Positions 12,049-23,981 of a DNA stretch of 64,000 nucleotides are shown piece after piece. The DNA is from Ophiocordyceps camponoti-saundersi (nom. inval.) (lineage: Eukaryota > Ascomycota > Sordariomycetes > Hypocreales > Ophiocordycipitaceae). The position numbers and the translations under genes were made by a program. Numbering within the stretch: the stretch's first letter is position 1; every line of letters begins with the position of its first letter. The notes under the pieces were generated by a model. It saw nothing but the letters and a program-made list of their open reading frames with translations. It ran no database searches and was not told where the DNA came from. Location of the stretch: assembly GCA_003339415.1 (NCBI GenBank), contig PDHQ01000075.1, positions 82,855 through 146,854 on the forward strand, in the 5' to 3' direction.

Positions 12049-12540
12049 TCACTTGTCGGTCGACACATGATCTCCAGTACTAGAGACGGGTTTATCGGTA
12101 ACGGCAGTATCCCAGCCAAACTTCTGCAACAGCGAAGCCATAGCCTCCTCCATCTCGCGCTCAGCCTCCGGGTCGACATTAGCGTTCGATCGACGAAGAA
12201 CCTCCTGCGTCCTAAAGCGCAGCTCAGCCACGGAGCAAAGATCAAAGCTCCACGCGATGCCGCCAGTGAGCATGACGCCGAAGCTGCACACGTTGAGGGT
12301 GGCGAGACCGAGGGCCTGCGTGGCTAGACCGAACCTATCTGAGGCGTCGGCGGCGGGCGCGCTGCGGTTGCACGTGTGGAAGGCTGGTAGGGCTTCGAAG
12401 CGGCGCCGGAGAACAGCTCGGCGCGAGACGGCTACCGAGGCGGCGAGGAAGCCCGCTCCGGCGACGAAGAGGCCTAGTTGGTGGAGCTGGCGGCGGAGAG
12501 GTGCCCATTTGAAGCTGTCGGGCGGTTCGGGGGGGTCCAT
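12049..12540 (-). CDS. AIM11: AIM11 family mitochondrial membrane protein
   Basis: A single exon of 163 aa. After MDPPEPPDSF comes the family start RRQLHQLGLFVAGAGFLAAS with a first membrane span and then a run of arginines (SRRAVLRRRFEALPAF). A second span follows (ATLNVCSFGVMLTGGIAWSFD), then an acidic helical tail. This two-span layout with those motifs is characteristic of AIM11 (altered inheritance of mitochondria protein 11), a small fungal protein of unknown biochemical role. The frame is open upstream of 12540 but has no ATG there, so this ATG was taken as the start. The gene is divergent from the oxygenase at 12801, with 260 bp between the two ATGs, so a shared promoter is likely. 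Confidence 0.85.
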   Translation of the reverse strand: MDPPEPPDSFKWAPLRRQLHQLGLFVAGAGFLAASVAVSRRAVLRRRFEALPAFHTCNRSAPAADASDRFGLATQALGLATLNVCSFGVMLTGGIAWSFDLCSVAELRFRTQEVLRRSNANVDPEAEREMEEAMASLLQKFGWDTAVTDKPVSSTGDHVSTDK

Positions 12541-12800
12541 TGAGGCTCCGATGTGCTCCGGCCCTGATCGCGGGGGCCGGAATGGCGCGAGCTGGATGGG
12601 GCGGGAAGAACGATGCTCCAAAATTCTTTAGTAGCAGCAGGGGATGATCGGTGAGGCGGGACGAGATTCTATCATGAAGTGCTCTGATTGGCGGGACAAG
12701 TCTATGGGGGAGGGGTCCGATAAGGATAAGCCCAACTGCCAAGAATCGCTTCATGCGACTTCGCATCATCCCTCTGCATAGCATCGACACAAACCCGTCC

Positions 12801-13686
12801 ATGCCCAAGGCCAAACCCTCTACTAAGCGTCCGGCCGCCGAACAGGCGCCGGAATGGCCTCGGTTCAAGCCCCCGTTGCCGGTGGCAGAGCTTGCGCCGC
12901 AGCTGCATCCCGACACGCCCAAGATCGCTCTCGTCCCGTACTTCTTCCCGCGCTCGCTGTGCCGCGATTTTGTGGCCTTTTTCAGGACATTGCCGCTGCA
13001 GACGACGCCGGCGCGGCCAAAGCGTGGCGAGGCGGCGCGCGTCAATGATCGGTTCCAGGTCGATGATGCTGTCTTTGCTCGCCGGCTGTGGGAGCAGACG
13101 GGGTTGAAGGAGGCTCTCACCGAAGACGATAGTGTCAAGCATCTGTGGTGCGTTGACGGCGATGACCGTCTAGTGTCTTACGAGAATGCTGATCGTTGAG
13201 AATGGTCTCGATAAGGGGCGGCGAGCCTGTCGGGCTGAGTGCTAATATTAGAGTGTATCGTTATTCCAAGGGACAATATTTCGATTGCCATTGTGCGTCT
13301 TTGCCATCTACCATCTTTCTTCTAGTGCACCCTTTAAAACGGCTGCAGACGATGACGACAACAACGTGGAGCTCGCTACGGATCCACCGACGCCTGCGCG
13401 TACGACCTGGACGCTATTGCTCTACTTGACCTCGACGTCAGAGGGTTGCGTCGGCGGCGAGACTGTCTTCTACCTTCACGACCGTAAATCCTCGGCCGAG
13501 GCGATCGTCGTACCGCCAGAGACGGGCTTGCTGCTGCTCCACAAGCACGGCGACGACTGCCTTTTGGTGGGTGCTGATCGGCGGCCACGATGGTTCGTCT
13601 GGCTGACGAGGTCGCAGCACGAGGGCCGTGAGGTAACGGCAGGAGAGAAATGGATTCTGCGAACGGATCTATGCGTCAGGAGATGA
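12801..13686 (+). CDS. 2-oxoglutarate/Fe(II)-dependent oxygenase
   Basis: Four exons (12801-13147, 13216-13292, 13349-13566, 13618-13686) join in frame to 236 aa; introns are 68, 56, 51 nt. Joining exons 1 and 2 gives KHLWGGEPVGLSANIRVYRY, and joining 2 and 3 gives the iron-binding HxD motif in FDCHYDDDNNVEL. The third metal ligand and the 2OG-binding arginine fit the end of the protein (GLLLLHKHGDDCLLHEG and GEKWILRTDL). The fold is the prolyl-4-hydroxylase-like double-stranded beta helix, and a fungal oxygenase of this kind would hydroxylate a protein or small molecule. The substrate is unknown. There is no signal peptide, so it is probably cytosolic or nuclear. The third intron is frame-neutral and stop-free. 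It shares an upstream region with AIM11. Confidence 0.85.
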
Positions 13687-14677
13687 ATGACACTGAGGAC
13701 GACAAATGACCCGGTCCGATGTTTCTCTTTCACTCTTTCTTTCCTTTTTTTCTTTCTCCTTCTCTTTCTCTCTGTGCGAGACTCCGGATGGCCCGCTGGC
13801 TGAAACAAAGCAGAGGCACGGACAGAAGCATTGCGTACAGCTGCAACTGCAAGGGACCGAGAGCTACGGCCCGGGCGATTCGTCAGAGCCTGCCGTCAGC
13901 TGCCGTCAGCTCGCCGTCGTCTCGGGCTCGTCTCAAGCTCGTCCAATAGGAGCGTGTCAATGGTCGTCAAGACAAACAGCCGCCAGGAATGCTTCCCATG
14001 TTATCTCGTGACGGTTCAGCTATAGGCTATAGGCTATTGTCTCCAAGGCCAGTCGGAGCTGCTGCCGTAATCACCTGCGCTGGACGATGAAAGACAGTGG
14101 CCTGCTAGTGGCCACCTGTAGCCTCTGTAGGTAGACGCAGGCACTAGAATAGAAGCCTGGAACCGACTGACTGGGGGGGGCCCCTCCGAGCCTTTGTGAT
14201 GGAGACCCCTACGGACAGAGCGAGGCTCAGTCTAAAGAGTCGCATGTACAAATACCGGCGGGCCAACCCCACTTGACCCCTGTCGTGACTGTTTGCCTCA
14301 CTGCTCGACCGCGACGCCGAGGTACAGGATACTTTCGCCCTACCGATCACCAGCCCAAAAGCCCGTTGTCTCCCCTGAATCATTTCTTCGACCTTTTTTT
14401 CCTCTCCCTCAATCCGCTCATCCTCTAGCATCCTACGACTCGTCCCGTCTGCGTCGCCTCTTCTCGGCCTAGGCATAATCTCCCCTTACAGCACAACCGG
14501 CCGCCGATCGACTCGACAGATTCGAAGCGCAAATCCCCCGTCGCCTTTCTTGAACACACCCTCATGTCCCCGCTCTGAAGCTTCTACGGCCACGACGCGA
14601 CGACGGATATCTTCCCTTGGACATGCGCCCTTGAACTGTCGCGTCCTTCGTGACTGTTCAGCCGTGACAGAGCCGAT
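13687..14677. other. Long promoter/leader of the SKT5-like gene
   Basis: C/T-rich on the plus strand at 13731-13775 and again at about 14390-14480, typical of a long fungal 5' leader. Short overlapping frames have no conserved motif. Confidence 0.4.
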
Positions 14678-17206
14678 ATGAGCTTTCACAGCGCCGGAGG
14701 GCCTCAGCGCCCGTATGCCCCCCAGCAGCCTCGTGGCCACGGCGACTGGCAGATGCCTCCTCAGCAGCATCCCGGCTCTCGAGGACACTACGACGACGGC
14801 TATGGCCACTACGGAGGATCAGATCCGCGCGGCCGCCCTGGTGCGGAACCTCTTCCCCATAGGTGGCGATCGGAGCCTGGTCGAGGTGCTCCGGGACCGC
14901 CTGCGTCTGCTCCGCGTGGGCCCAGCTCGGATCATGGTTGTAAGCTCGCTCGCCTTGGGTGACGCCCTTTTTTTTCTCTTGAATACCGTCGCTCACGGCT
15001 GTTTCTTTGTTAGCCATCCGTCGCCCGCCCTTGGCCAACGGTCCGGAAAGCTACCCGGGCCCAACGCGAGAATACCGCGCCTACGGTGACCCCGGCCCCG
15101 ACAGATCTCAATTCGCGATCCCCGGCCGCAGCATGACGATGCCCCCTCAGGAGGACGTCCCGAGACAGGGCCCGATGCCGTCTCGAGCCGACACGATGCC
15201 CTTTCATGACCCTGGTAACCGGGGTGGCGTGCCGCCGAGACCTGCGACCGCGACTGGCAGCCGTCCTCCCCCGCGGAGAATGCATCAGCCTCCACCTCAA
15301 GGGCAGCCGCAAGAATGGCACGGCCGCCCGTATAGACAGGAGACGTCCGACGACGTCTTCAACTCGTACTTTACCCCGCCGCCCCCTCGGCAACCCAGCC
15401 TACCCGAAGCCGAAGCCGCGCCATTTCAGGGACGAGGACCGCCGTCCGATCCACGAGGAGGAGCTCCTCATCAGCCGCCGAGGCTTCACCACACCAAGTC
15501 CGAGGCCAACTTTCGTGAGCCCCAGACGGCGGTCTTTGAGATGGCGGCCGACGTGCCGATGATTCCTCCGGTGCCGCCCATTCAGGCCTATCAACCCGAA
15601 CACCCCGGCAGCTACGGTCGGGAAGGCGGCGGCGGCGGCGGCGGCTTCGATCCAATGGCTCCGCCGCCGACGCGAGGCCCTTCAGGGCACGGAAACGGAC
15701 AGCGATTCAGGGGATTCGAACCGAGATCGGGCACGGCGCCGCCGCAGATGTCGTCGCCGGATGCGCTGCCGTCGCATCCTACGCCGGTGCGGCCGGGGCT
15801 GATGGCCAACTCGATGGTGAGCGTCAGCGACCGGCCGCCGCCCGTGCGCAACTACAACGGCGTGCCACAAACCGGGCCGCCGCAGCCCATGCAAGCGCCC
15901 CCGCCGCAGCATCTGCAACAGCAGCAAGCACAACAGCCACGAGTGGCGGTCAGAGCCGGCCATCAGGTGCCCGTACCGGTAATGGGGCAGCCCGTAACGC
16001 CGGCCGAGCTGGAACGGCTGCGGGTGGCCATCAAGCACAACGCCAACGACCAGGACTCGGCCCTGCTGCTGGCCAGGAAGCTGGTCGAGGCGGCCGACGT
16101 GCTGACGATGAAGATGCCGGACGCGAAGCAGCGAGCTCGGATGCGAGACCGGTACCTGATGGACGCTCACAAGATCCTCAAGAAGCTGGCCAACGCGCAG
16201 AACCAGGAGGCAATGTTCATCATGGCCGACGGCCTCGGCAAGGGCCTCTTCGGGCACGAGCCGGACAACAAGGAGGCCTTTGCGCTCTACCACTCGGCGG
16301 CCAAGCTCGGGCACGCGGCGGCGGCCTACCGCACGGCCGTCTGCTGCGAGATCGGACAGGAGGAGGGCGGCGGGACGCGCAAGGATCCGCTCAAGGCGAT
16401 GCAATGGTACCGGCGGGCGGCGACGCTGGGCGACCCGCCGGCCATGTACAAGGTGGGCATGATCCAGCTCAAGGGCCTGCTGGGTCAGGCCAAGAACCCG
16501 CGCGAGGCCGTCGGCTGGCTGAGGCGGGCGGCGGAGCGGGCGAACGAGGAGAACCCGCACGCGCTGCACGAGCTGGGGCTGCTGTACGAGTCGGCGCAGT
16601 CCAACGACGTCATCATCCGCGACGAGCGCTACGCCCTGAGCCTGTTCCAGGACGCGGCCGACTTGGGCTACAAGTTTTCGCAGTTCCGCCTCGGCTGCGC
16701 GTTCGAATACGGCCTCATGGGTTGCCCGATCGATCCGCGCCAGTCCATCTACTGGTACTCCAGGGCGGCGGCGCAGGGCGAGCACCAGTCGGAGCTGGCC
16801 CTCAGCGGATGGTACCTGACCGGCAGCGAGGGCGTGCTGGGCCAGAGCGACACGGAGGCCTACCTCTGGGCGCGCAAGGCTGCCGTGGCAGGGCTGGCCA
16901 AGGCCGAGTATGCTATGGGCTACTTTACCGAGGTCGGCATCGGGGTGGCGGCGAATCTGGAGGATGCTAAGCGGTGGTATTGGCGAGCTGCCGGTGAGTT
17001 TTTTTTTTACCCCCTTCCCTCCCGGTCTCTATTCAAGATTCGATGCTGACTCTTCACTCTGTTTCTCAGCTCAGGAATTCCCCAAGGCCCGCGAGCGTCT
17101 GGAGGACCTCAAGCGAGCGGGCAAACACGGTCGTCCGCGCGAGAGGGAGCGAATCTCTCGGAGTCGGATCGAGCGACAACAGGAGGGCGAATGCAGCGTA
17201 ATGTAG
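14678..17206 (+). CDS. SKT5: Sel1-repeat chitin synthase regulator (SKT5/CHS4 type)
   Basis: Exons 14678-14939, 15014-16993 and 17070-17206 join in frame to 792 aa, with introns GTAAGC…TTAG (74 nt) and GTGAGT…CTCAG (76 nt). The first 340 residues or so are disordered and rich in Pro, Gly, Gln and Arg. Then come about seven Sel1-like helical repeats (for example EAFALYHSAAKLGHAAAAYR, KAMQWYRRAATLGDPPAMYK, QSIYWYSRAAAQGEHQSELA, EAYLWARKAAVAGLAKAEYA). A basic tail ends in Cys-Ser-Val-Met. That CaaX box predicts farnesylation, as in yeast Skt5/Chs4, which anchors and activates chitin synthase III at sites of wall growth. The tail lies in the third exon, so intron 2 must be spliced for the lipid anchor to be made. 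Confidence 0.9.
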
Positions 17207-17290
17207 CAGAGAGAGACGGGAGACAGGTACGGATACTAGGTATGCAAAGGCAAGGTGTCTCGTTTCTTTTGCCAACCCGTTTTATATCAT

Positions 17291-17321
<31 letters not shown>

Positions 17322-17434
17322 CTTTTCTTTTCCTCCCCCCCCCTGTCCCTCCCTGCTCCTCTCGCCACCGCGCTCGCGNNNNNNNNNNTTTTTTTTTCCC
17401 CCCCCTTCTTTTCCTTCCCCCCCCCCCCCCCCCC
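17291..17434. repeat. Poly-C / poly-T tracts around an assembly gap
   Basis: There are 28 consecutive C at 17291-17318, a shorter C run near 17335, T and C runs directly after the gap, and about 18 C at 17417-17434. Tracts like these are hard to sequence and the lengths may be wrong. Confidence 0.95.
17379..17388. other. Assembly gap (10 N)
   Basis: Ten Ns inside a homopolymer-rich stretch. Ten is probably a placeholder, so true distance here is unknown. Confidence 0.99.
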
Positions 17435-17909
17435 TTGTTTACTTTCTTTTGCTTTATCCTCCTAGCTGCTGGTGTGACTTGCAGTAGCGCAAGTGCTGTC
17501 GACGGTGTCTGAGAGAGCAAGGGCCCTGAGCATGAAGGGCTTTGGAACTACCTAGACACTTACTAGCACGTTGAACCTGTTCCCTCCCCATAGATATGGG
17601 GGATTGCTGGGATAGGCCAAATTTACGACGTACGATTGAGATGATGGAAGCATTGTCCGTGACGGCCACGTTTCCAGCGTGTTGGCATTGTTTTTCTATC
17701 ACGGAACGTAGGTAAACAGAGAGAAGGAGAATAGCCCCAGATATATATCAACACAAAAGGACAAACTAGGACGCGTATTCCATCTGTCCGTCCGGGAAGG
17801 GAGGGGGAGGGGATCGAGTCCAAAGGAGTGAGTGGATGGATGGGTTGACGACGTAAAAGAGCGCGTAGAGTCCAGCTCTTTTTCTGTAGTAGCATGGTGG
17901 ACGACCAGT

Positions 17910-19679
17910 CTAATTTGCTTCGACCTGCAGCTTGTCCCATCGAGCGGCTTGGATTGGGGGGACGGGAGCGCTGGGTTGGACGATTTTCTTGTTGTCTTCG
18001 TATATCTTGTCTGCGAGAGGTGTGAGCTCAGGAAGGGCATAGTAATGGAGAGAATAGGGGGAGGGGGGTTAAGGGGGGAGGTGCTTACACTCCGCATCAG
18101 GCAGCACGTCACGCTTATCCTTGCGGGCAAAGTTGCAGACGGTGTAGGCAGCTCCAACGATCAATCTGCCGTCGTCATTCAGCTCATCGCACATATGGGT
18201 GTAGCAGCCCATCTCGTCCAAGTTCCGGGAGGCGATGTTCCTGAAGTGGCCGATGTCAGACTCATACTTGCCTATGCCATCCTTGACCTTGTCGGTGCCG
18301 TAATCGAACCAGTCGCGTTCGACGTAGTACCAGTGCTCGAAGGCCTTGTACATTGCCTTGAGCATGTTCTCCGTGTCCGCTTTGCTTGAGCCGTTCATCC
18401 GGTAGGCGATGTTTTGGCTGTGGCTGAGGTATTGAGTCTCGCTCGCATGGGGATGTCGGAAGACGCATTGTGTCGCCCAGCCGTGGGCTTTTGCAGTTAG
18501 ATCTGAGGTCCAGACTAGGTCTGAGGCGTTGTGTCCTCTGCGGACGTTGTTGTGCAGGTTCAGGGCGTAGATGCGCTGCTGATCGTCGGTCGCGGGCGAG
18601 GGGAAATCGGTGTCGGGGTTGAGGACGGGCTTGTCGTTGTCATTCGAGGGCGCTGGCTCGTCGGTTGGTTGCGAGGGTGTCACCGTCGTCTTGCTGGTCC
18701 TGTCGGTCTCTTGAACGGAGGTTTGCTCAGACTGGGGACGGCGTTCCGGCTCGGTGGTGAGCTCTGGCAGCTTGTCTTCTTCCGGGATGGATGGCACGGC
18801 GGCGACGGTGGTGGTGGGCGCTGGGCTATGCTCTACCGCCATCGACGAGGTGACTGTCTTGCCATCCTCGGACGCGCTGCTGGTAGTCGCCACGGTGCTC
18901 TGCGGGACGACACTGCTTCCCGTCGTCTGTGATGGGCCTTCGTTCCCCATGCTCGACAGGAGGGAGGCTGGGGTTTCGGTGGAAGTTTCGCGGACGATAG
19001 CATCGATCGTTGACGGTACGACGCTGCTGCTGGTCGCATCGGCCTGCGGAAATTGAGGGACGAACATTTCTGGCTTGTCGACGGTCGAGGGCGTTGCTTC
19101 CGGGTTCACGATGCTGTGGCTTTGACGGGTGTTTCCCACGGAAGTCGGTCTGAACGAGTCTGGCTTGACGGGGCTCGGGTTGACGACGAATTCGCTGTGG
19201 GTGTCGAATTCAGGACTCGACGGGGCTTTAACAGGAAAAGGCTGAACGTAGATTGGTTCTGCCTCCTCGTCTTGCTGATGCTCGGGCGAAGCGTCTCCTT
19301 CGACTTTGGTGGTGGTGACGCTTCCGTCCTCGTTCACGGTAGTTTCATACCTGACGTTGACGGCGGCATCATCGTCTCCATTGAAGAAGTCGAAGAAGCT
19401 AGAGAGGCTGAGATCATCATTGTCGTCGTCATCTTCATCGTCCTCATCGTCGACGGCGTTGGCACCATCGTCATTGTGATGAACGATTTCCCCCTTTTGC
19501 TCAACTGAGACGGTGTTTTGATCGGGGTTATCGCCGTCATAGTCGAATTTGAAGTCGTCAATGTTGAAATCCTTGAGGAAATCAAGACTATTCTCCGAGT
19601 CGTCGAAGAAGGGGGATTTCCAGAATGGCAACGCGTTGGTGAGCGGTAGCGCCAGGGCTACGACGTACAAGGACCGCAT
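17910..19679 (-). CDS. Secreted CAP/SCP (PR-1-like) protein with acidic and mucin-like region
   Basis: The ATG at 19679 begins a signal peptide (MRSLYVVALALPLTNALPF). Next comes an Asp/Glu-rich acidic region, then about 250 residues rich in Ser, Thr, Pro and Val that are probably O-glycosylated. The C-terminal CAP domain starts ALNLHNNVRRGHNASDLVW and has CVFRHPHAS, LSHSQNIAYRMN, the CAP signature GHFRNIASRNLDEMGCYTH and VGAAYTVCNF. CAP proteins are secreted, disulfide-bonded and often bind sterols or fatty acids. Two ends are possible. Without splicing, the frame stops at 18069 after …ECKHLPP. If the GTAAGC donor at 18088 is used with the acceptor at 18011 (78-nt intron), the protein continues through YKIYEDNKKIVQPS to a stop at 17910 (563 aa). 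The spliced form is given because donor, acceptor and frame all fit. Confidence 0.8.
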
Positions 19680-22584
19680 CCTCGTTTTTGTTGAGGACGG
19701 TTGTCTTGAGTGTGTGCTTGTAGTATCAGCTTGTAAGTCCTTCCCATGTAAGGAAGATGTATGTATGGGAACTGTTGAGAAGGGAAACTTGTTAAAGGGG
19801 GGGTTTTGAAGGATAGTGAGGGACAAGAATGAACGGAACCGGCGAATGAAGCACGGCTTGATAAAAAGGTTGAGGCTGGGAAAAGAGAGAAGACGATGAT
19901 ACATATATCAATGATATTTTGGTCTTGTCTGAATTCCTTTCCGGATATGTAGAAGAAGATATATAAGGTTCACTCTGTTTACAGGCGGATCCTTGTTGTC
20001 GACCCTTCTCCCCCCCTCCCGGGACCCAGGCTTGGCTCAGGCCACGATTCGTCGAACAAGGTTGATCAGGCTCCATCCAACCGACTGTCAGGAGAGAAAG
20101 AGAAGAGAGACGTATCGTTGGAAATTTCTCTTCAGGGCGGATTATCAAGCCAGTGCAGCGGGAGGAGGCGAGCGCCCGGGGCATCAAGAAATTTGTCCGG
20201 GTCCTTGTCATCTCCTTCTCGCGTACATACATACAGTAGACACAGGGTCGTTCGACGCGCGGCGGCGGCGAGGCCCAGGCTTGCGTTTTCTCATCAAGTG
20301 CCGAGCGCAAGGCAAGGGGTGACCGCATGTTTAGGGTGTGATCGGAGGGAGGTTAAACAACTTTGCTGGGAAGCATCCATCGAGAGGGCGTATGTATGTA
20401 CATATGTAAAGTTCCCCTTTTTTTCTTTTTCTCCCGTCTGGTCGGATGAAGATTGGAGACTCGATTGGACGGCGAGACTGGAGATGCAGCAGACGATGGC
20501 TTGTCAGTTGTCACATACATACATACATACATACATGCATGCATATGAAGTGTGTTGATGAACGGATGTGTGTATGTGTGTAATGAAGTTGCATGTAGGA
20601 ACAGATTGCTATATCCGTTTATTCATGGATGGATGAATGGCTATTCGCCGTCTCGTCCCGTCGCGACTGGTTGACTGACTGACTGGCTGGCTGGCTGACT
20701 GGCTGCTTGCGGCGATTTGGCATCTTTCGCGATCCGCATTTTTAACAGCTCGGCATTCCTCGAAGAGGCACAAGGAGCGAGGAACAATCACATCTTTCAT
20801 ACCGGGGCCAAACTCAAAAGCCCGGGTCTGGGTGGGTATGAAGTGGGTGCTGGGAGTGGGCTGTGGGACGGGGATGTGGATGGATCAGAGCAGTCGAGAA
20901 TCATGGGGGGGGGAAGCTCTAGATTGTGCCCGTTTCATTCATTCGTTCGTTTGCATTTGCCGTGAGATTATCTGTTCCTCTATCTATGTATGTGTGAGAC
21001 AATGAATCAATGATATGGGACGTGGGACGTGAAACATGGAATATGGACGGAGGAAAGATGAAGAGGAGCAGGACGAGGAGGACGAGGAGGAGGACGAGGA
21101 GGAAGAGGAAGACGGCAATGTTCTGTTTGGCAGCGACGATCCTTGCCCTCTCTAGTCTACCTATAGAATTAGGTATGTACATACGTCAAGGCGACTGACT
21201 GACTGACTGACCGACTGAGTCGGCTTGCATGATGCTTGATGAATGATGATGCTATAACCAGCAACGTGACGTCGTAGGTGCATAATGGGCCATCACAGTC
21301 TTTCCCTGCTTTAATTCCGACGGGGAAAAAAAAAAGACGGGAGGAGAAATCAAAAAGGCCTGAGACACGGAAAGCGAGATGGAGGATTTTTTTTTCGACG
21401 ATACGATGATAGAAGGTATGTAGTGAGTCGTGAGCGCGCATTCTCTCCGTGTGTGTGTGCCGTGAAACTGGCGATGACCAAAGTGGTGATGACTGATGAC
21501 TCGATGACTGATGACCCAAGGGGAGAGAAGGGGGGTGGCGTGGACGCTCACGTGCTACCCTAGGAAAAGAAACGTCGCATCACGCACCAGTTTCGAAATA
21601 GGAAAGAAAAAGAAGAAAAAGAAAATAAACACCGTCAAACTGTCACCACCTTGATCATCATCATCATCATCGTCATCACTCAATCGACAGCAGCTGACAG
21701 ATGGTCCTTCTGCACCAAAAAAAAAAGGAGACGCGAAAAAAAGGAAACCCCCCCCCTGGTCTGACCCTCACCGAACAGAATCTTCTATCTATCAAAGCGC
21801 GTTGCGACACCACATGCCCGGCCCGGAGTAAACGGTTCCACCTCCGCATTCGGTTGCCCCAAACCGCTTTCGCTCCACCATCCCACATCACTCGCGCGCA
21901 AATCCTGACCCAAAACATGGCCTTCGCTTCGCCTCCCTCAGGGACTCTGGGCCTCGACTCTGCCTCGGCTCTCATGTCGCAATTGCATGTTAGCCCGTCG
22001 CACCTTCGCCTCTCCTGTTCATCATTCTTATCAGAGGGGGAGGAAGAGGAGAGAAGAAGGAGGAGAGAAAGAAAGAGAGGGTGGGTGATGGGCAAACAGG
22101 AGGGAACCAAACAGCCTAGGGAAGGGATGACGCTGAGACGGCCGGTGCAGAAAATTGTTTTGCCTGCTGGCTAGACATCTTCGTTCCGCCATCCTCGGTA
22201 GCGTCGTTGCGCCTCACGACTCGCCGGTAAAGAAAACCCCCATCGCCAACTCTTTGACCTGGTTTTTTCTTTTCTTTTCTTTTCTTCCGGGGCTGCGGCT
22301 ACTTTGCTGCCCATCGCCTCTACCTACCTATCTATTCTCCAGTTCTTCGCCCCCCCCCCCCCCCCCTAAGACCGGCTACTGCTCTTTTATTAGCAGCATG
22401 TTACTACGACTACTTTAACTACTACCACTACCACCACCACCACTTCTACTACTAATTCTACTCCTCTCAGCATTCAAAAAAACTCGCACCCCATTCATCC
22501 AACAAAAAAAAACTCTCTGGCCGCTCATGCATCTCGTATTCGTCGCTCAAGTCTCCGCAAATCAAGCCTCCGCCCGGCATCAAA
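19680..22584. other. Divergent promoter region of the CAP and MFS genes
   Basis: About 2.9 kb between two divergent starts. It holds a CATA tetranucleotide run, a purine-rich stretch at about 21050-21115 (GAGGAC/GAGGAA words), CT-rich leader sequence before 22585, and a poly-C tract near 22350-22367. Frames up to about 178 codons exist on both strands but lack motifs. Confidence 0.45.
20513..20545. repeat. CATA tetranucleotide microsatellite
   Basis: About seven copies of CATA followed by TGCATGCATA. The same tetranucleotide recurs in most intergenic regions of the window. Confidence 0.9.
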
Positions 22585-23950
22585 ATGTCCTCGGAAGAAG
22601 AGCCCAAGACGCCGTCCAGTCGGTGGAAGTTCCCCCGCGTCCTTCCTAGGCAGCTGTCATCGGCCTGGTCGAGCCGGAATGGCTCTTCCACCGAAAAGTC
22701 CGGCCGTCCCAAGTGGAGCATGGGTGTCCTCAACGACAAGGAGACGGACGAGGTTCCCGGTACGAAGGGGGTCACTTGTGCATCTTGGCGTCTTCGCCTG
22801 CTAACCACCTTGCCACAGGTTCCGTCCTGCTGCTCGCCTCAGATCGCAATGAGCCGCTGGGCCTGCGCAACATGCGCGCCAGGACGTCGCATTCGTCCCT
22901 CCCCACGGGCTTCTCGCCGAGTCCCGCCTCCGCCAGCCGTCCTCAGTCCGGGCCGCCGCCTGTTCTCGTCCCGCCTCAGCGGCCGCTCGAGCCCATCGAC
23001 GAGAAGAAGACGACGAGCGACGGCGCCATCATCCTCGAGCCTCAGCCCGACGACTCGGCAAACGACCCGCTGAACTGGCCCTCCTGGCGTCGCGACACGG
23101 CCCTGCTCTCCCTAGGTTTCTACTGTATGATCGGCGGCGGCATCACCCCGCTCATCGCCGCCGGCTTTACCGACGTCGCAGCCGACTTCCATGTCGACGT
23201 CGAGATCGTTTCCCTGACCACGGGTCTCTACATGATGGGTCTTGGTCTGGGTTCGGTCCTGGCGTCCCCCACAGCCATCTTATTCGGCAAACGTCCCGTC
23301 TACCTTGCTAGTGCCATCGTCTTCATCGTAACCTGCCTGTGGGCGGCATGGTCGCCTACCTTTTCCTCTCTCCTGGCCGCCAGGGTCTTTCAGGGCGTCG
23401 CCATCAGCCCTGTCGAATGTCTTCCGTCCGCCACCATTGCCGAGATCTTCTTCCTCCACGAACGCGCCTACCGCATCGGCATCTACACTCTGCTGCTCCT
23501 CGGTGGCAAGAACCTGATTCCCCTGGTCAGCGCCGCCATCATCAGCCGCTTCGGTTGGCGCTGGGTCTTTTGGTCCGTTCCCGACCCTCTCTGTTCATGC
23601 TGTGGATGCTGACCAAGCCCCCAACAACAGGATCGTCGCCATCGTCGTCGGTTTCGGCTTCGTCCTACTCTTCCTCTTCGTTCCGGAGACGTTTTGGGAC
23701 AGGACGCCGACCAGGAGGCCGTCGACTCGCGGGAGCCTGTTGCGCCGCCTGTCGTCCCGCTTCGGCGCGCACAAGGCCGACACGCCCTCCGTAGCCGAGG
23801 CCAGGGCCGTCACGAGGCCGTCGTCGCCCGGCGCGGCGGCGCGTCAGAGCGAGCTCCATGTCGGCTTCTCGCCCGATATACGAGGACCTGCGGAGGGCGG
23901 TAGCGGCGTGCAGTCACCCAAGACGCCGGACTGGATAGTACCGCCGCCCT

Positions 23951-23981
<31 letters not shown>

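Larger units (their letters stand above)
17207..17909. other. Intergenic region with gap and poly-C tracts
   Basis: Starts with the 3' flank of the SKT5-like gene and contains an assembly gap bounded by homopolymer tracts (listed separately). From about 17440 to 17900 I see no gene. It faces the 3' end of the CAP-family gene. Confidence 0.4.

Noticed and set aside
15682..16785. 367-codon open frame on the minus strand
   Set aside because: It is antisense to the Sel1-repeat region of the SKT5-like gene, where GC-rich codons remove stops on the other strand; the composition is Arg/Leu/Val-rich with no domain.
23954..23979. ACG repeat as an intergenic microsatellite
   Set aside because: It lies in the third exon of the MFS gene and codes for a poly-threonine run in the central loop.
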